Below are positions 7,908-17,800 of a stretch of DNA of 64,000 bases, one piece after another. The position numbers and the translations under genes are program-made. The number at the start of each line of letters is the position of its first letter. Within the stretch, counting starts at the first letter, position 1. A model generated the notes under the pieces. It was given only the letters and a program-made list of their open reading frames with translations. It ran no database searches and was not told the DNA's origin. The stretch spans positions 78,459 to 142,458 of the forward strand of contig SUWJ01000002.1 in assembly GCA_015061545.1 (NCBI GenBank). Reading direction: 5' to 3'. Source of the stretch: Lentisphaerota bacterium (GTDB taxonomy: Bacteria; Verrucomicrobiota; Lentisphaeria; Victivallales; Victivallaceae).

Positions 7908-8960
7908 CTATTTTTGATTTTTCTGCTGACGGTGCAGCCGCAGCTGGCCGCAGGCGCTGGCTGCCGATGAACCTTTTTCTATACGCATAGTCACCGTTCC
8001 GGCAAATTCACCGACTGCATCCTGAAATTCCTGCAAACGCTTATCCGACGGCCGCGCAAAAGTTCCATCCACGGGGTTGCAGGCGATCAAGTTGACCTTG
8101 GCGTGCAGACGGCGCGCCAGTTTCCCCAGTTCACGCCCCATGGCTGGATCGTCATTGATCCTGTCAATAAGCGTGTATTCAAACGTTATCATGCGCCCGT
8201 TGGCATCGCTGCAGCGCTGACAGGCGGCTATGATCTCTTTGACCGGATAGCGGCAATGATCGGGAATAAGTTTGCTGCGCACATCGTCATCCACCGCGTG
8301 CAGACTCACCGCCAGATTATACGGCTTGCCCCACGCGGCAAATTCATCCATTCCCGGCACATAACCGCTGGTGGATACAGTTATCCGCCGCGGTGACATA
8401 CCGAACCCTTCTCCGGTCGGTGCCGACAGCACTTCCAATGCCCGTTTAAGGTTCTTCCAGTTGAGCAGACCTTCGCCGATACCCATAAATACGATGTTAT
8501 CCGGCAGCGCACCGTGGGCTTTGACTCCGTGATAAAACTCTTCAAGGATTTCATCACAGCGCAGATTACGGATCAACCCCTGAGCGCCGCTGGCACAAAA
8601 TCTGCATCGCACCGGGCAGCCCACTTGGGTACTGAGGCAAAAAGTCATCCGCTCAGGAGCGGGGATCAGCACCATTTCGATCATCTCGCCGTCGTCCAGC
8701 TTTATCAGCAGTTTGGCTGTTCCGCCGCTGCCCGGAACATTTTCCACCACACAGCTGCGGGGCGACGGAGTATTGTTGCGCAAAAACTCCCGCAGCGAAA
8801 GCGGCAGATTGTTCATGGCAGCGGTATCAAATTCGCATTTATCGTAGAGCCAGGAACAGATTTGCTGCGCACGGAACGATTTTTCGCCGTGCTGCTGCAA
8901 AAACTCTTTCAGCTCCGCAGGAGTTATCCCGGGCAGATACAAGTTATCATTCCCGATCAT
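7908..8960 (-). CDS. rlmN: Dual-specificity 23S rRNA A2503 / tRNA A37 C2-methyltransferase
   Basis: RlmN is a radical-SAM enzyme that puts a C2 methyl on A2503 of 23S rRNA and, in some species, on A37 of tRNAs. The 350 residues show the CxxxCxxC cluster motif CPVRCRFCASG, FMGIGEGLLN, and ISLHA-type LAVSLHA. Near the end SSAASACGQL holds the Cys that forms the covalent intermediate. The start ATG overlaps the stop of the glycosyltransferase gene (ATGA), so both are read from one message. Cfr is the close relative, but the core-gene setting favours RlmN. Confidence 0.95.
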   Translation of the reverse strand: MIGNDNLYLPGITPAELKEFLQQHGEKSFRAQQICSWLYDKCEFDTAAMNNLPLSLREFLRNNTPSPRSCVVENVPGSGGTAKLLIKLDDGEMIEMVLIPAPERMTFCLSTQVGCPVRCRFCASGAQGLIRNLRCDEILEEFYHGVKAHGALPDNIVFMGIGEGLLNWKNLKRALEVLSAPTGEGFGMSPRRITVSTSGYVPGMDEFAAWGKPYNLAVSLHAVDDDVRSKLIPDHCRYPVKEIIAACQRCSDANGRMITFEYTLIDRINDDPAMGRELGKLARRLHAKVNLIACNPVDGTFARPSDKRLQEFQDAVGEFAGTVTMRIEKGSSAASACGQLRLHRQQKNQK

Positions 8961-10675
8961 GGCAATTTGCCTCCGATGGAAACCGGCCGCGCGATCTCCT
9001 GCAGCAAAGGCGACGGCTTGCGCGGGGCAGGTTCATTTTCCTGCCATTGCCCGCGCCACAGATTGAATTTCCTGCCCCGACTGACCAGCGGCTGCGCCAG
9101 CAGACTTTTCCACGACCGCTCGGGGTGATTGGGAAAAGATGGCGCCAGCAGATAGACCACCTGCTTTTCAGCTTTGGGCAATTCACTCAGCGCGGAGATC
9201 TTATGCACCGCAGTTTCCATATAGACACTTTCGGCAAAGAGGTCGCTCAAATCATATTTATAAACCAGCGTTCCAGCCTTGGCTCCATCGTTTTGCAGCG
9301 CATTTGCCAGCTGCAAAGCACGTTCGCGGCGGGGTTCATCCTGCGCCTGATAAGGAAAAACGATCGTATGATACGCCAGGAGCGGCCCCAGCGCAATCAA
9401 CAGCCAATAGCACCAGATCGGCGGTTTTTCCCGCATTTTCAACAGTACCAGCGCAATGACTGCCGCCGCGATCCCCGCAGTTACTCCCAGTGCTTTGACC
9501 GACGGATCATTGCTGAATCCGATCGAACGATCCAAATGCAGATATTCGCTTATAATATGGGAAGGCAGCAGAAAAAATCCCAGTATCATCAACGCCGATC
9601 CCGGCAGCAGCAGCGCTGCCGCTGCATTGCCCAGTTTGCGGTACCAATCGCCGTAGCGGCGGATATTCAGCTCATAATTCAGCGCAGTCATCACCGCCAG
9701 CGGCGGCAGCAGTATCAGCCAGTCATAAACATCGTCCAGCGGCGTGATCCACAGCAGGAAAAAGTCGGTCAGAAAAAGCGTCCGCAGAAAACGGCTGAAG
9801 ATCGGCGTGGTATCCAGCGTCTGGATCGCCACGCAAAACGGCGCCCATGCCAGCAGCGCCCACGGCAGCACCCGCAAGCCCATATCCCAGGGGAAAGTCA
9901 ACAGATGTTTCAGGTAATCTGCGTTATCCAGAAAATTGATCTGCGGATAACTTGCCGCCAGCCGCACCCCTTCCTGATGATACGGCAGATACCATAACAA
10001 TATGGTCAGCAGCAGCAGCCCCAAACCCAGCATCACCCCCCGATTGCGCAAGCGTTGAAAGATCCCCAGCGGCCGCCGCATAAAAACCAGCGGCAGCATA
10101 AAGAATATCACCCCTACGATCCCGCGCAGGGCAAACCCCGCAGAACAGGCAATAAACCCGATCAGCCACGCCTTGCTCCAATTCCCCCGCAGCGCGGCAA
10201 AATAGTACCACAAAAGCTGACCGCCGAAGGTCACCAGCACAAACAGCCAATGGGCAAAACCATCGCCGGTTTTATCTATCGCCAGCAAATTCGTCAGCAT
10301 TACCGCGGCGGCGCAAGCTCCGATGGAGAGTTTTTTCCGTGTCCGCCACGCCACCAGAAATACCAGCAGCGTAACGCCCAGCAATCCGAGCAGACTCAAC
10401 ACCCGTCCGCTGATTTCGGCAGGACACCCGAACTCGATCAAAACCCGGCTCAACATCGGGAAAAGTACCGTTACATTGGGTATAGCCTCGCCATGAGCCA
10501 TAACGATCGGCAGCGGGGTAAATTCCATACCCTGCGCCTGGGCAATCAAATAGCCCTCGCGCCAGCTGAGTTCCTGCATTCCCAGCGTCCACGGAGCAAA
10601 TGCCACAATAAACGCCAATACCAACAGCAATACTGTCGGTACAAGGCTCAAGTTTTTTTCCTGATAACGCGCCAC
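8957..10675 (-). CDS. ArnT/PMT-like membrane glycosyltransferase (GT-C fold)
   Basis: A 572-residue polytopic membrane protein with about ten or more hydrophobic helices up to residue 440 and a soluble C-terminal tail. After the first helix it reads LGMQELSWREGYLIAQAQ. The acidic residue in this first periplasmic loop is the layout of GT39/GT83 enzymes such as ArnT and protein mannosyltransferases, which use polyprenyl-phosphate sugars and act on the periplasmic face. The donor and acceptor (lipid A, other glycans or protein) cannot be told. Start is GTG 10675; there is no nearby ATG. A weak GAGAG precedes it. It overlaps rlmN by four bases. Confidence 0.65.
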   Translation of the reverse strand: MARYQEKNLSLVPTVLLLVLAFIVAFAPWTLGMQELSWREGYLIAQAQGMEFTPLPIVMAHGEAIPNVTVLFPMLSRVLIEFGCPAEISGRVLSLLGLLGVTLLVFLVAWRTRKKLSIGACAAAVMLTNLLAIDKTGDGFAHWLFVLVTFGGQLLWYYFAALRGNWSKAWLIGFIACSAGFALRGIVGVIFFMLPLVFMRRPLGIFQRLRNRGVMLGLGLLLLTILLWYLPYHQEGVRLAASYPQINFLDNADYLKHLLTFPWDMGLRVLPWALLAWAPFCVAIQTLDTTPIFSRFLRTLFLTDFFLLWITPLDDVYDWLILLPPLAVMTALNYELNIRRYGDWYRKLGNAAAALLLPGSALMILGFFLLPSHIISEYLHLDRSIGFSNDPSVKALGVTAGIAAAVIALVLLKMREKPPIWCYWLLIALGPLLAYHTIVFPYQAQDEPRRERALQLANALQNDGAKAGTLVYKYDLSDLFAESVYMETAVHKISALSELPKAEKQVVYLLAPSFPNHPERSWKSLLAQPLVSRGRKFNLWRGQWQENEPAPRKPSPLLQEIARPVSIGGKLP

Positions 10676-10776
10676 GGGCTCTCGCTTTGATATTTTGATT
10701 GAAATTTTTTATAAATTGAATCGGTAATATAGTACAGTTTATGCTTTTCTGCAAACTGCAAGTTATTTTTTCCTGC

Positions 10777-11268
10777 TCAGCGCTTGTATCTGACCTGACG
10801 CACGGGGCGGCTGCTTCCTGCATCGGGCGCAGCACTCTGGTGCTGCATTTGCTTTTGACGCTGCATACGGCGGATCTCCTCGGGGCCCGGCAGATTGGGA
10901 TTTTCGTTGGCATGAGCAAGTTTCCAATCCGGATCGGTCAGGTCCCCGGTAGCGTAGACCATCACCCAGTAGGGGTTGATATCCTTCTGGGTAAGGCGGC
11001 TGCTGTCGGCAGGACTTTCGTAAATTTCCCAGCGGAAAGTGGCCCGCCCCCGTTTGTTGCCCTCGTAAACTATCCGCTGATAGGGTACAACTTCGGCAAA
11101 AACACCCCGCAAATGATCGGGTACGGCTTTACCCTGCAGCGCCAGAGTACGGGCGCTGTTCACCAGCTGGGTTTGTTCTGCGGCGGTAAGTTCCTCAAAA
11201 TACTCAGGGCGTGTGGCACAGCCGCTCAAAAGCAGCCCGACTGCCAGCAAAAACAGGTACTTCTTCAT
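10777..11268 (-). CDS. Small predicted lipoprotein
   Basis: 163 residues with a clear lipoprotein signal: MKKYLFLLAVGLLLSGC, where LLSGC is the lipobox and Cys17 the lipidated residue. The Ala at position +2 predicts outer-membrane sorting under the usual rule. The mature part (ELTAAEQTQLVNSARTLAL, then TFRWEIYESPADSS) has no motif I recognise and ends in a Gln/Arg-rich tail. AGGAG lies eight bases ahead of the ATG. It follows the murB-ddl fusion by 12 bases, so it may serve the cell wall or envelope, but that is only context. Confidence 0.8.
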   Translation of the reverse strand: MKKYLFLLAVGLLLSGCATRPEYFEELTAAEQTQLVNSARTLALQGKAVPDHLRGVFAEVVPYQRIVYEGNKRGRATFRWEIYESPADSSRLTQKDINPYWVMVYATGDLTDPDWKLAHANENPNLPGPEEIRRMQRQKQMQHQSAAPDAGSSRPVRQVRYKR

Positions 11269-11280
11269 ATTTTCTGCTCC

Positions 11281-13128
11281 TCAATTTATGTTTTTTCTGC
11301 GGCAATGCGCCTGCACCAGCGCTGCGCACAAACGTTCAAAAGATATATTCATACACGCAGCAGCCTTCGGCACCAGACTGGTAGCGGTAAATCCGGGCAA
11401 ACTGTTGCCTTCCAGAATGTAAGGCACATCATCGCTGCCGATGATAAAATCCACCCGCACCATATCGCGGCAGTTGAATTTATTGTAAAACTCCACCGCC
11501 AGCTCCTGCAAACGCTGCTGCTCTGCGGCGGTGATCTTTACCGGCGGACAAAAGTATTCGGTATGGCCGTTGGCGTAAATATATTTGGCATCGTAATCGT
11601 AAAATCCTCCCGGCGGACGGATTTCCACTACTGTCATCGCCTGATTGAGTATTACCGGAACAGTACACTCTCTGCCCTGAATAAATTTTTCCGCCAGCAG
11701 GATCGGCGCCTGCTCCAGCAATTTCGGCAGTTTGCTGCGCCACGCATCAATGTCGTCGATCTTTTCGATGCCGACCGTTGATCCCTCGCAAGGAACTTTG
11801 ACCACTACAGGAAAACTCATATCCGCGGGCGGTTCGTTCAGATTTTCCGCCGTGATCTGCCAATCCGGTGCGGTGGGCATATTCAACTCTTTCAGCAGTT
11901 TTTTGGTCTTGAGTTTATCCATGATCATATCGCTGGCGATGCTGCCGGAACCGATAAAGTCAATATTTTTTTCCTCCAGCAGCTTCTGCAAACGGCCATC
12001 CTCGCCCCACGAACCGTGCAGCACAGGATAAACCAGATCGAACTGCTCCAGATTTTCCGGCAGCTCCAGCTTCTGCAAATCAAACACCGTTACATCGTAC
12101 CCGCCGTTGCGCAGGGCATTGGCAACCGCCGCACCGCTGCGCAGCGAAACTTCCCGCTCGCTGCTGCTGCCGCCCATAAACAACGCTATACGCGGAGCGC
12201 TTACAGAATCTGCCAGCTCCCGGTAACCGGCTGGATTGATAAATTTGACCTCGCACTCCAGATAAAGCCCGAACTTATCGGCAATGGTACGCCGAATCGC
12301 TTTGGCTGCGGCAATAAAATCTTTTTCGCTGCCGCCGGCTTTGTTCACCAGATAGTTCCCATGCTCTTTACTGATGTAAAATGCGCCGAACTCCTGACCT
12401 TTAAGTCCTGCCAGATCAATAAGTTTACCCGCCGGATCAGCCGCCCCCGGATTGCGGAAAATACACCCCGCAGTCCGCCCGGCGGGTTCGCGGTTGCGGC
12501 GGGAAATCATCTCGCTTTGGATCAGCGCATTTTCCACTTCGCTGCTGCCCTGCGGCAATTTGAACTCTGCCGCCGTCACGATCACATCCTCCGGGATCGA
12601 AGAGCTGCGGTAACGCCATTCAATACTCCCCGCAGCAGAACTCCACGGATTGCCATTGAGATCGTAGCCCCGCAGCGCGGTAAGTTTATCGCTGATATTC
12701 TGACCGTTGGCTCCTGCATTCATCCGCAACGCCCCGCCCACGGTAGCAGGGATCCCGCACAGTTTGCTCATGCCCGAAAAGCCCCGACTGGCAGCCATCC
12801 GCACCATTTCGGGCAGTCTGGCACCGCCGCCTGCCACCAGTCGGCCCTCCGAATCCAGCGCCATGCGGGTAAAATCGCCCCGCAACCGCACAATAACGCC
12901 ATCGAAAGGATCATCCGAACCGACCAGATTACTGCCCGCCCCGATCAGAAAGAGCTTGATATTCTGTTGCTTGAGATAACGCAACAGCGTAACCAGCTGG
13001 CAATCGTCCTCCACATCTGCCACCAGCGGCGCGCAATCGCCCGCTCCCAGCGTGGTCAGCTGAAAATACTTTACATTGGTGCGGAACTTTATTTCGGGCA
13101 AGTCGCGCAATACAGCTTCAATATTCAT
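11281..13128 (-). CDS. murB-ddl: MurB-Ddl fusion: UDP-N-acetylenolpyruvoylglucosamine reductase / D-alanine-D-alanine ligase
   Basis: One 615-residue chain carries two peptidoglycan-precursor enzymes. Residues 1 to about 300 are MurB, FAD-dependent, with LFLIGAGSNLVGSD, GGALRMNAGANGQ and AGRTAGCIFRNP. In the last motif a Cys takes the proton-donor place that is Ser in E. coli; Cys is known in some type II enzymes. About residues 310-610 are D-Ala-D-Ala ligase: IALFMGGSSSEREVSLRSG, CEGSTVGIEK and the ATP-grasp end EGNSLPGFTATSLVPKAA. No stop or frameshift separates them. ATG 13128 (AAGG six bases ahead) is chosen over TTG 13134. Murein synthesis is thus active in this organism. The gene follows hisI by eight bases. 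Confidence 0.95.
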   Translation of the reverse strand: MNIEAVLRDLPEIKFRTNVKYFQLTTLGAGDCAPLVADVEDDCQLVTLLRYLKQQNIKLFLIGAGSNLVGSDDPFDGVIVRLRGDFTRMALDSEGRLVAGGGARLPEMVRMAASRGFSGMSKLCGIPATVGGALRMNAGANGQNISDKLTALRGYDLNGNPWSSAAGSIEWRYRSSSIPEDVIVTAAEFKLPQGSSEVENALIQSEMISRRNREPAGRTAGCIFRNPGAADPAGKLIDLAGLKGQEFGAFYISKEHGNYLVNKAGGSEKDFIAAAKAIRRTIADKFGLYLECEVKFINPAGYRELADSVSAPRIALFMGGSSSEREVSLRSGAAVANALRNGGYDVTVFDLQKLELPENLEQFDLVYPVLHGSWGEDGRLQKLLEEKNIDFIGSGSIASDMIMDKLKTKKLLKELNMPTAPDWQITAENLNEPPADMSFPVVVKVPCEGSTVGIEKIDDIDAWRSKLPKLLEQAPILLAEKFIQGRECTVPVILNQAMTVVEIRPPGGFYDYDAKYIYANGHTEYFCPPVKITAAEQQRLQELAVEFYNKFNCRDMVRVDFIIGSDDVPYILEGNSLPGFTATSLVPKAAACMNISFERLCAALVQAHCRRKNIN

Positions 13129-13136
13129 AACCAACC

Positions 13137-13517
13137 TTACTTGGAGTAAACTTTTTCAGCGTCAAAAACCGTTGCTTCCACCTCTTCCAGCGCGTTGTCT
13201 TTCACCCGCCGGTAGAAGCAGCTGCGATGCCCCGTGTGACAGGCGCCCGGGCCGAGCTGTTCGATCTTGAAGATCACCGTATCGCAATCGCAATCCACCA
13301 GAATCTCTTTGACCACCTGCAAATGTCCGGAGCTTTCGCCCTTTTTCCAAAGCTGATTTCTGCTGCGCGAAAAGTAGGTTGCGTAGCCGCTTTTGAGCGT
13401 TTCCGCCCAGGATTCAGCATTGATGTAAGCCATCATCAAAACTTCGTTGGTTTGGTAATCCTGCGCAATGGCAGGAATCAACCCGCCCGACTTGGCAAAA
13501 TCCAGTTCAATAGCCAT
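13137..13517 (-). CDS. hisI: Phosphoribosyl-AMP cyclohydrolase
   Basis: A 126-residue single-domain HisI that opens the adenine ring of PR-AMP in the third step of histidine synthesis. The family's metal-binding region is complete: SSGHLQVVKEILVDCDCDTVIFKIEQLGPGACHTGHRSCFYRR, with the DCDCD aspartates and the C...C pair that bind zinc and magnesium. The HisE pyrophosphohydrolase half found fused in many bacteria is absent, and no other his gene is nearby. It starts three bases after cdsA ends, and murB-ddl follows. Confidence 0.96.
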   Translation of the reverse strand: MAIELDFAKSGGLIPAIAQDYQTNEVLMMAYINAESWAETLKSGYATYFSRSRNQLWKKGESSGHLQVVKEILVDCDCDTVIFKIEQLGPGACHTGHRSCFYRRVKDNALEEVEATVFDAEKVYSK

Positions 13518-13520
13518 AGA

Positions 13521-14363
13521 TCATATTCCTCCGCTGGTCAGCGCCAGATAAAACAACGGCGCGTTGTATATAAAACTGTCAATAACATCCAATATTCCGC
13601 CCATACCGGGGATCCAATGCGCCGAGTCCTTGATATCGGCGGCGCGTTTGAGCTGCGACTCGGTCAAATCCCCGCCGAAGCTGCCCAGAAATGCGAAGAA
13701 CCCGAACAGGCACACGCCCCAAGTTGGCAGCGTTATAACTCCGCAGGCGGCAAAGATCAGCGCCGTGCCGATTGAAAACAGCGCCGCCCCCGCCGTACCT
13801 TCCCACGATTTTTTGGGGCTGATGGATGGCACGATCTTGTGATTGCCGTTTTTCATAAGTTTGTTGGAAAGCATCCCTGCAATGTATCCGCCGGTATCGG
13901 ACGCCTTGGTGCAAAGCACCAGCGCCAGAAAAACCATCGCACCGGAATCGAAGTAGATGCGGCTTAAAGGCAGCAAAATCAACAGCGCCGCCGCCGTCAC
14001 CCCGGGGGTGACAAAAAGCCGTTTGACCGCCCGAGCCCGATCGGAATCAAAAAGCAGCATCAGCATTAAAAAACAGAACAACACCACCGTGACCGTTAAG
14101 GCTGAAGGCAGAAAACGGGTGTACTCCGCCAGAAACTTACCCGTGCCGCACTTAGCCATAACCAGCAGCGCCGCAGCAGCAGCCGCGGGCAAATTGACCG
14201 GCAGCGCCAGTTTGCGGGCAATATTGGCGATTTCCAACACCGCCGCCAGCGTAATGGGCAGGATCAACGCGGCAAAAATCCATGGACCGCCCTCTTTCCA
14301 GCAAACTACCAGAAAAGCCAGCGCCAACAGCAAAGGAAAACTTATTATGCGGTGTTTAAGCAT
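13521..14363 (-). CDS. cdsA: Phosphatidate cytidylyltransferase (CDP-diglyceride synthase)
   Basis: CdsA makes CDP-diacylglycerol, the precursor of the phospholipids, in the inner membrane. The 280 residues hold about seven or eight hydrophobic helices and the C-terminal family signature SQLKRAADIKDSAHWIPGMGGILDVIDS. This corresponds to the usual S-x-x-KR-x4-KD-x5-PGHGG-x2-DR-x-D; here Met replaces the His of PGHGG and Val the Arg of DRxD, both mild departures. GGAGG precedes ATG 14363. It heads the run cdsA-hisI-murB-ddl-lipoprotein. Confidence 0.92.
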   Translation of the reverse strand: MLKHRIISFPLLLALAFLVVCWKEGGPWIFAALILPITLAAVLEIANIARKLALPVNLPAAAAAALLVMAKCGTGKFLAEYTRFLPSALTVTVVLFCFLMLMLLFDSDRARAVKRLFVTPGVTAAALLILLPLSRIYFDSGAMVFLALVLCTKASDTGGYIAGMLSNKLMKNGNHKIVPSISPKKSWEGTAGAALFSIGTALIFAACGVITLPTWGVCLFGFFAFLGSFGGDLTESQLKRAADIKDSAHWIPGMGGILDVIDSFIYNAPLFYLALTSGGI

Positions 14364-14891
14364 TTTACCTCCGTTAAAGAGTGGTTTTATTTAAAAATTG
14401 ATGCAAAAATCATTCTGTTACCGGATCACGCTGAACTATCATTCACCCCGGCTAAAGGTGTTTTTCTGCATTTTTCCGACCCGTCATTTATCCGTCACTT
14501 CCCCGTCACTTGCAGGGAATCAAGCTCAAAAAACATCCGTCAGTTCGTGCTGAAAGCGCCGAACTTGCTCAAACCGAAAGGCTTTGCCCTGTTTCTGACA
14601 AAATAAAATCCATCAAGCATAATGTAGCACCTGAACAGCAAAAAATCCACCTGCATACCCCTCTTTCCTCAAAAAGAGTGCAAAAAATTCCATCCTGCCC
14701 CTGCAAAGTACCATTTACCCGCCTCAAAGGGCAAAAAAGCAGAAAAAACTGAAAAAATACGAAAAAAACTCAAAAAAAAGCAACTACAGCCCGCCAAAAT
14801 CATTGCAAAAGCCCCGACGGGTGTTATATTAGCATAGCTAATATGATCCGGCAAACCAGAGGCATTGCCGAAAAAAATGGGGATTGATTTT
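14364..14891. other. Long AT-rich divergent intergenic region
   Basis: About 500 bases separate cdsA (minus) from the giant plus-strand gene. The left half shows short direct repeats of CCGTCACTT (near 14492 and 14503). The right half, 14640-14800, is strongly biased on the plus strand towards A with several A-tracts, a pattern typical of curved DNA. I see no convincing coding frame or RNA gene. The only regulatory element I can support is the promoter and palindrome at its right end. Confidence 0.5.
14803..14844 (+). promoter_or_regulatory. Promoter and operator-like palindrome of the giant surface-protein gene
   Basis: TTGCAA (14803-14808) and TATATT (14825-14830) are 16 bases apart. Overlapping the -10 and covering the expected start is the perfect inverted repeat ATATTAGC-ATA-GCTAATAT (14826-14844). 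The placement is that of a repressor operator. The region upstream is A-tract rich, which may favour bending. Transcription would begin about 55 bases before the ATG. Confidence 0.6.
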
Positions 14892-17800
14892 ATGGAAGAG
14901 CAGAAAATTGCAAATGGTGGCTTGCAAACTGTCGTGCAAATTGCAGTACCGCAAATAATTTACCTTGACTTCGACGGGGAACTGACCAAATATGACGGAA
15001 CCGTCCTCAAGATCGACCGCGTGGAAGTTGCAGATCCGCTGCTGAGCGCGGAGCGCATCGCCGGCATAACCGGAGAATTGAACCAAAAATTTGCTGCACA
15101 GAATGTAATTTTTGTCACCGAAAAGCCTGCTTCTGCCGATTTTTCCACCATTTTTATCGGCAAGAGCGATGATTTTTCTGCTTACGGCACCTTTCAGGGC
15201 ATGGCTGAAACCGTAGACCTGAACAATACCAAACCCACCGATAACGCCTTTGTTCTGCTGGATAAAACCTCCACCGATCAGGAGATAATCGCCACTATCG
15301 CCCACGAAGCGGGCCATCTGCTCGGCACGCTGAACCACGGCGGCGAAGGTCTGCAAGCCTACGCGGCGATCACCAGCGTAACCAGCGGTCAAACCGTCAG
15401 CGGAATCACAGTTGCGTCGGGGGACAGCCTCTGTATTTCCAGCGGCGGATCAGTAACAGATGCAACCATTTCTTACGGCGGAAGTATGTACATTTCCAGC
15501 GGTGGAGTGGCGAATGACGTAACCGTTTCCAGCGGATATATGAATGTTTTTAGTGGCGGTACTGCTGATAATATTACAGTCAATTACGGCGGATCGGCTA
15601 CGATTTACAGCGGTGGGACGGCGAGTATTGCGTTTAATCCGTGGAGCGGTACGATCGTTTCCAGCGCGGGCGCAGTGGTCAATTATCTGGAGCGGGATGC
15701 GGAGGTCTATTTCGGCGGCTCTGCGCAGGGAATCATCAGCCAAGGCGCGGCTTTGAGCGATATTTATATTGGCAGCAATCTCTCCGCCATCGTTTACGAA
15801 AGCGGAAGTCTGATCAACGCATCGCTGCAATCAGGCGGCCGGGTGATGAACTACGGCACGGTGGAAAATCTGGTGGTCAACTCCGGCGGCGTGGTCAACA
15901 ATTACGGCACGCTCAGCGTTGTATGGAACCCGTGGGGCGATAACAGCAAAATCTACGGCAACGGCAGCGTTACTTATCTGGAACGCGATGCTGAAATCTA
16001 TTACGGCAACACCGTTTCGGGGTTGCTCGACCGGGGCGGCTCCACGGAAAATCTGACCCTTTCCGGCGGACTCTCCGCCATCGTTTACGAAGATGGGGTC
16101 GTTTCCGGCGCCGACGTGCAAGTCGGCGGGAATCTGCTGCTGGCAGTCGGCGGTTCGGCGCTGAAAGTCCGGGAAAATGGCGGATTTGTAAGTGCTGCCG
16201 AAGGCGCGGAAATCGAATTTATTGAACATACTTTCAGCAATACAGAGCTTAACAGCGGCAACAGCGCCACAGTCCACTCCCGCACCAGCGCGGTGGATAT
16301 AACGGTCAACACCAATGCTCAGATGGATGTCTTTGACGGCGGCAACCTTTCGCAGCTGAAAGTCAACGGCGGTCATGTCAACATCTTTGACGGCGGCAGG
16401 CTGGATAACTACAGCGTAACCGGCGGATGGATCCATATTTCCGGCGGCAGCGCCACCAATGGCTCGGTAACTTCCGGATATGTAAATGTATACAATTCGG
16501 CAGCATTGGAAAATATTACCGTTACCGGAAAAGGCCGCATAACGATCCAGTCGGGAGCCTACATCAGCAATCTTAAAGCTGATGCCACGGCGTATCTGGG
16601 AATAACCGTTGCCGACAATACTTATGTTGAAGGCAGTTACGGCGGCAGCAGCTTTGTTATGAAAGATGCCGTTTTGAACAGCTTTGATCTGCGTTCCGGA
16701 TTTATTGCCGTTTCTTCCGGCGGTACGGTCAACGATATAACGGTTTCTTCCGGCGGATATATTGTAATGAATAACGGTGCCGACGGCGGACAGATAACGG
16801 TTCAATCCGGCGGGATCGTCTACATTTCCAGCGGCGCGGATGCCAGCGGTATAACGCTCCACTCCGGCGGCAGAATGTATGTATTTGCCGGTGGTAATGT
16901 AGAAAATATCACGCTCAACGCTGGTGGATCGGTTTATGTAAGCAGCGGCGGGAAAGCAGAAATCTGCTTCAATCCGTGGCGCGGCGCGGTGTTCGCTTCG
17001 GCAGGCGCAGCGGTTACTTATCTCCAGCGGGATAACAATGTATATTACGGCAATTATTCGCAGGGCATTGTCAGTCAGGGCAACAGCCTGAGCGCGCTGG
17101 ATATTGCCAGCGGCAATTCGGTGATCGTTTACAGCAACGGAAATCTTGCCGATGCCACGGTCCATGCCGGCGGCATGATGTATGTTTCCAGCGGCGGGAC
17201 GGCTTCGGAGATCGTGGAATACGGCGGCTATGTAAACATTGCCGATGGTGCCCAAGTGACCTTTGCGGAACACACCATTGACAAGATGAACCTTTCCAGC
17301 GGACACCGGGCCACCTTCCACTCGGGAACAACGGTGGAAAAACTGCTCGTCAACAGCGGTGCGGCGGCCTACATTTACAACGGCGGTTCGGCGGTCGATC
17401 TGCACGTATCTTCAGGCGGAACAACGTGGATTTACGATCACGGCATCGCGCAGAGTGTAACAGTTCATGCCGGCGGCAACATTACCATTTACAGCGGCGC
17501 AGTTGTCAGCAGTCTGGATTGGACGCCTTGCGAAGGCAGGGTCTTTGTGGAAGACGGCGCCACGGTCAACTTTACCCGTGAACTGACGGGGGTGTATCTC
17601 GGCAGCAACAATCACCTGATCGCTCACGAGATGGTCATTTCCAACAGCAGCATGGGCAGCGGCGCACTTATGTACGTTATGCAGAACGGCTCGGCGGTGA
17701 ATATCAGCGCCTTCAAAGAAGGGCATATCCACGTTTCCAGCGGCGGTTTGATCGACAGCGCTACGCTGAACAACTTCGGACGGCTCTTTGTCTACAATGG

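Noticed and set aside
15831..17405. Long minus-strand frame opposite the giant gene
   Set aside because: It is the complement of the repetitive coding strand; its translation has no ribosome binding site, no family and a shadow composition (His, Arg, Ala and Ile excess).
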